DNA of 5,985 nucleotides from an uncultured Rothia sp. (GTDB lineage: Bacteria; Actinomycetota; Actinomycetes; Actinomycetales; Micrococcaceae), in contig NZ_CALJRY010000336.1 of the NCBI RefSeq assembly GCF_937976295.1, forward strand, positions 1-5,985, written 5' to 3'. The notes below the pieces were generated by a model. That model made no database searches. It saw only the letters and a program-made list of their open reading frames with translations, and had not been told where the DNA came from. How positions within the stretch are numbered: position 1 is the first letter of the stretch; each line of letters opens with the position of its first letter. A program made the translations under genes and the position numbers. Positions 4,437 to 5,985 of the stretch are shown one piece after another.

Positions 4437-5690
4437 TTGGGTATTTCAGCATCCCAGGCGGCCGCTGAGTCGCACCCCGCGGATTCGGCTGTTTTCGATC
4501 CGCAGGGCCCGTCGCTGCTGGTGCAGGCAGATAACCTGGAGTATCTGCGTGAGCTGCCCGATGGTGCGTTCACCGTGATTTACATTGACCCGCCGTTCAA
4601 TACGGGTAAGAAGCAGACGCGCCGCACTTTGAGCGCGGAGGCTTCTGAGAAGGGGGACCGCACCGGTTTTAAGGGCAAGAGCTATTCGAGCACCCTGCAG
4701 ACTCTGGCGAGCTATAACGACTCGTTCGAGGATTATTGGGCGTTCCTAGCGCCGCGTATTGAGCAGGCGCATCGTCTGCTCGCGCAGGACGGCACCCTGT
4801 ACCTGCACCTGGATTGGCGTGAGGTTCATTATGTGAAGATTATGTGCGACATGATTTTTGGTCGTGAGAACTTCATTAATGAGCTGATTTGGGCTTATGA
4901 CTACGGTGCGAAGTCTACGCGCCGCTGGCCGACGAAGCACGACAATATTTTGGTGTACGCGAAGGATCACCGCAGCTATTACTTCAATACTGCGGAGGTT
5001 GATCGTGAACCGTATATGGCTCCCGGTTTGGTGACTGAGGAGAAGGCTTCTCGCGGTAAGCTCCCTACTGATGTGTGGTGGCATACTATTGTGTCGCCGA
5101 CGGGTAAGGAGAAGACGGGGTATCCCACGCAGAAGCCTACGGGCCTGTTGCGTCGTATGATTGCGGCGAGTTCCCGCCCGGGTGATTGGGTATTGGATTT
5201 CTTCGCTGGTTCTGGTTCTACGGGGGCGGCGGCGGCTCAGTTGGGCCGTAAGTTCGTGTGTGTGGATCAGAATCCGCCGGCTATTGAGGTGATGGCTAAG
5301 CGCCTGAACGTGGATCCGCAGTCTTTTGAGGCGTACCGCGGTGTGCCGCGTGGGGCGAGTGTGCTGTTCACGCCGAAGCGTACGGTGGGTGTTCGTGGCG
5401 GTACGAGTCGTGATGCGTTGACGGCGGCGAGCCGTCATGCGCTGAAGGCTGTGTTGGATACGCTCACGGAGACTACGCAGCCGGTTGAGGGTGCGTCCTG
5501 CCGATTTGTGCGTCACCGTTCGATGGATGCGGTGGATAAGAAGATGCGTATTGATGGTCGTGATGAGTTGCGTCGTCAGCGTCAGCATCAGGCGCGGGCT
5601 AAGGCTCGTGCGGCGCGGGCGGCTGCTCAGCGGGATGCGGTTGCTGCGGGTGCGGTGTTGCAGCATCATGCCTCGCGTGAGAGCGTCTAG
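4437..5690 (+). CDS. Beta-class DNA (adenine-N6) methyltransferase
   Basis: A 417-residue SAM-dependent DNA methyltransferase. Catalytic motif IV DPPF (51-54, in IYIDPPFNTGKKQ) precedes the SAM-binding motif I DFFAGSGSTG (254-263), with TQKPTGLLRRMI (231-242) just before it. This IV-then-I order defines the beta class. DPPF rather than SPP(Y/W) favours adenine N6 over cytosine N4. Residues 145-230 probably include target recognition. The tail (about 370-405) is basic and Arg/Ala/Gln-rich, likely a helix. The TTG start lies 8 bp after the helicase stop with AGGG (4427-4430) 6 nt upstream; a GTG at 4521 is an alternative but would sit directly at the first conserved strand. No restriction endonuclease gene is visible, so it appears solitary within this window. 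Co-transcription with the helicase is inferred from spacing. The recognition sequence cannot be predicted. Confidence 0.88.
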   Translation: MGISASQAAAESHPADSAVFDPQGPSLLVQADNLEYLRELPDGAFTVIYIDPPFNTGKKQTRRTLSAEASEKGDRTGFKGKSYSSTLQTLASYNDSFEDYWAFLAPRIEQAHRLLAQDGTLYLHLDWREVHYVKIMCDMIFGRENFINELIWAYDYGAKSTRRWPTKHDNILVYAKDHRSYYFNTAEVDREPYMAPGLVTEEKASRGKLPTDVWWHTIVSPTGKEKTGYPTQKPTGLLRRMIAASSRPGDWVLDFFAGSGSTGAAAAQLGRKFVCVDQNPPAIEVMAKRLNVDPQSFEAYRGVPRGASVLFTPKRTVGVRGGTSRDALTAASRHALKAVLDTLTETTQPVEGASCRFVRHRSMDAVDKKMRIDGRDELRRQRQHQARAKARAARAAAQRDAVAAGAVLQHHASRESV

Positions 5691-5732
5691 GCTGTCTTGT
5701 CTGCGCATTCGTGAGAGCACGCGTTAAGAGTG

Positions 5733-5771
5733 TGGGGCGGGTTCCTAATCAGGACCCCGCCCCATTCTTTT
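5733..5771 (+). terminator. Strong intrinsic terminator after the methyltransferase gene
   Basis: TGGGGCGGG (5733-5741) pairs perfectly with CCCGCCCCA (5756-5764). A mismatch and TCC/GGA (5743-5745/5752-5754) extend the stem to a 6-nt loop. TTCTTTT (5765-5771) follows. It ends the helicase-methyltransferase transcript. For the convergent minus-strand gene the flank reads ACACTCTTAAC, which is poor in T, so termination in that direction is probably weaker. Confidence 0.88.
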
Positions 5772-5786
5772 GTCTTACTCCTGGTC

Positions 5787-5985
5787 TTACTGCCGAGTTG
5801 CCAGCAGCTCGCGGATACGCGCCACCGTTACCGCATCCGTCGTGTTCTCACCCAGCAGGTTCGGCTTACCCGCACCGTGATAATCACTCGAACCCGTCAC
5901 CAGTACCTCACGGCCCGCCGCGCGCTGACCCTCAATGAACTCCAGCAGGCGCGTACGGTCCTGAACCGAATTCTCGCGGTGATAC
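5787..5985 (-). CDS. PHP-domain phosphoesterase, C-terminal fragment (partial)
   Basis: Read on the minus strand, an open frame enters from the window edge and stops at TAA (5789-5787), giving 66 complete codons. It contains REVLVTGSSDYHGAGKPN followed by LLGENTT, the characteristic C-terminal metal-binding signature of PHP phosphoesterases of the YciV/RNase AM-like group (COG0613); the Asp-Tyr-His supplies metal ligands. The family hydrolyses phosphoester bonds in nucleotides or RNA. Upstream parts with the other metal ligands lie outside the window. The final helix ends TVARIRELLATRQ. The gene is convergent with the methyltransferase gene, the two stops being 96 bp apart around the terminator. 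Exact substrate is unknown. Confidence 0.87.
   Translation of the reverse strand, partial: YHRENSVQDRTRLLEFIEGQRAAGREVLVTGSSDYHGAGKPNLLGENTTDAVTVARIRELLATRQ

Noticed and set aside
3800..4573. 257-codon minus-strand open frame rich in His, Arg and Gly
   Set aside because: Antisense of the repetitive helicase tail; its composition simply mirrors those repeats.
4746..5720. 324-codon minus-strand open frame opposite the methyltransferase
   Set aside because: Arg/Thr-rich shadow; the plus strand carries DPPF and FAGSGSTG motifs.

Overview
The window looks like core chromosome of a high-GC actinobacterium, most likely Micrococcaceae and plausibly Rothia. This rests on family recognition, codon preference (CGT/CGC, GAG, ACC, CTG) and gene order, not on a database match. 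No mobile element, tRNA, rRNA or CRISPR array is visible.

Layout, left to right: (1) the first 40 codons of a minus-strand gene starting at 121, probably hemE (uroporphyrinogen decarboxylase); (2) a 355-bp divergent control region with repeated TAGTGT elements and a likely leaderless promoter; (3) hemA, glutamyl-tRNA reductase, 477-1739 (+), with a probable terminator; (4) a DUF3107 small protein, 1917-2144 (+); (5) a repeat-rich region of 517 bp without a large gene, holding a large nested hairpin ending in a T-rich tract, a chain of alternative stems, a possible 23-codon small ORF with its own Shine-Dalgarno, three tandem 15-bp repeats and a four-arm CCCC/GGGG structure just before the next start; (6) a RhlE-type DEAD-box RNA helicase with a long Arg/Ser/Gly/Glu-rich tail, 2662-4428 (+); (7) a beta-class N6-adenine DNA methyltransferase, 4437-5690 (+), 8 bp behind the helicase and likely co-transcribed; (8) a strong intrinsic terminator at 5733-5771; (9) the C-terminal end of a convergent PHP-domain phosphoesterase, 5787-5985 (-).

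The two halves do different work. hemE/hemA form a divergent tetrapyrrole-synthesis locus, where the repeats between them could co-regulate both. The DUF3107, RNA helicase and PHP genes form a neighbourhood seen around actinobacterial rhlE genes (in M. tuberculosis, Rv3208A lies close to Rv3211). The most interesting candidate is the 2145-2661 region. It has the look of a long, structured 5' leader with a possible leader peptide, and would suit an RNA helicase that controls its own expression. That reading is inference; the repeats and complementary arms themselves are directly visible.
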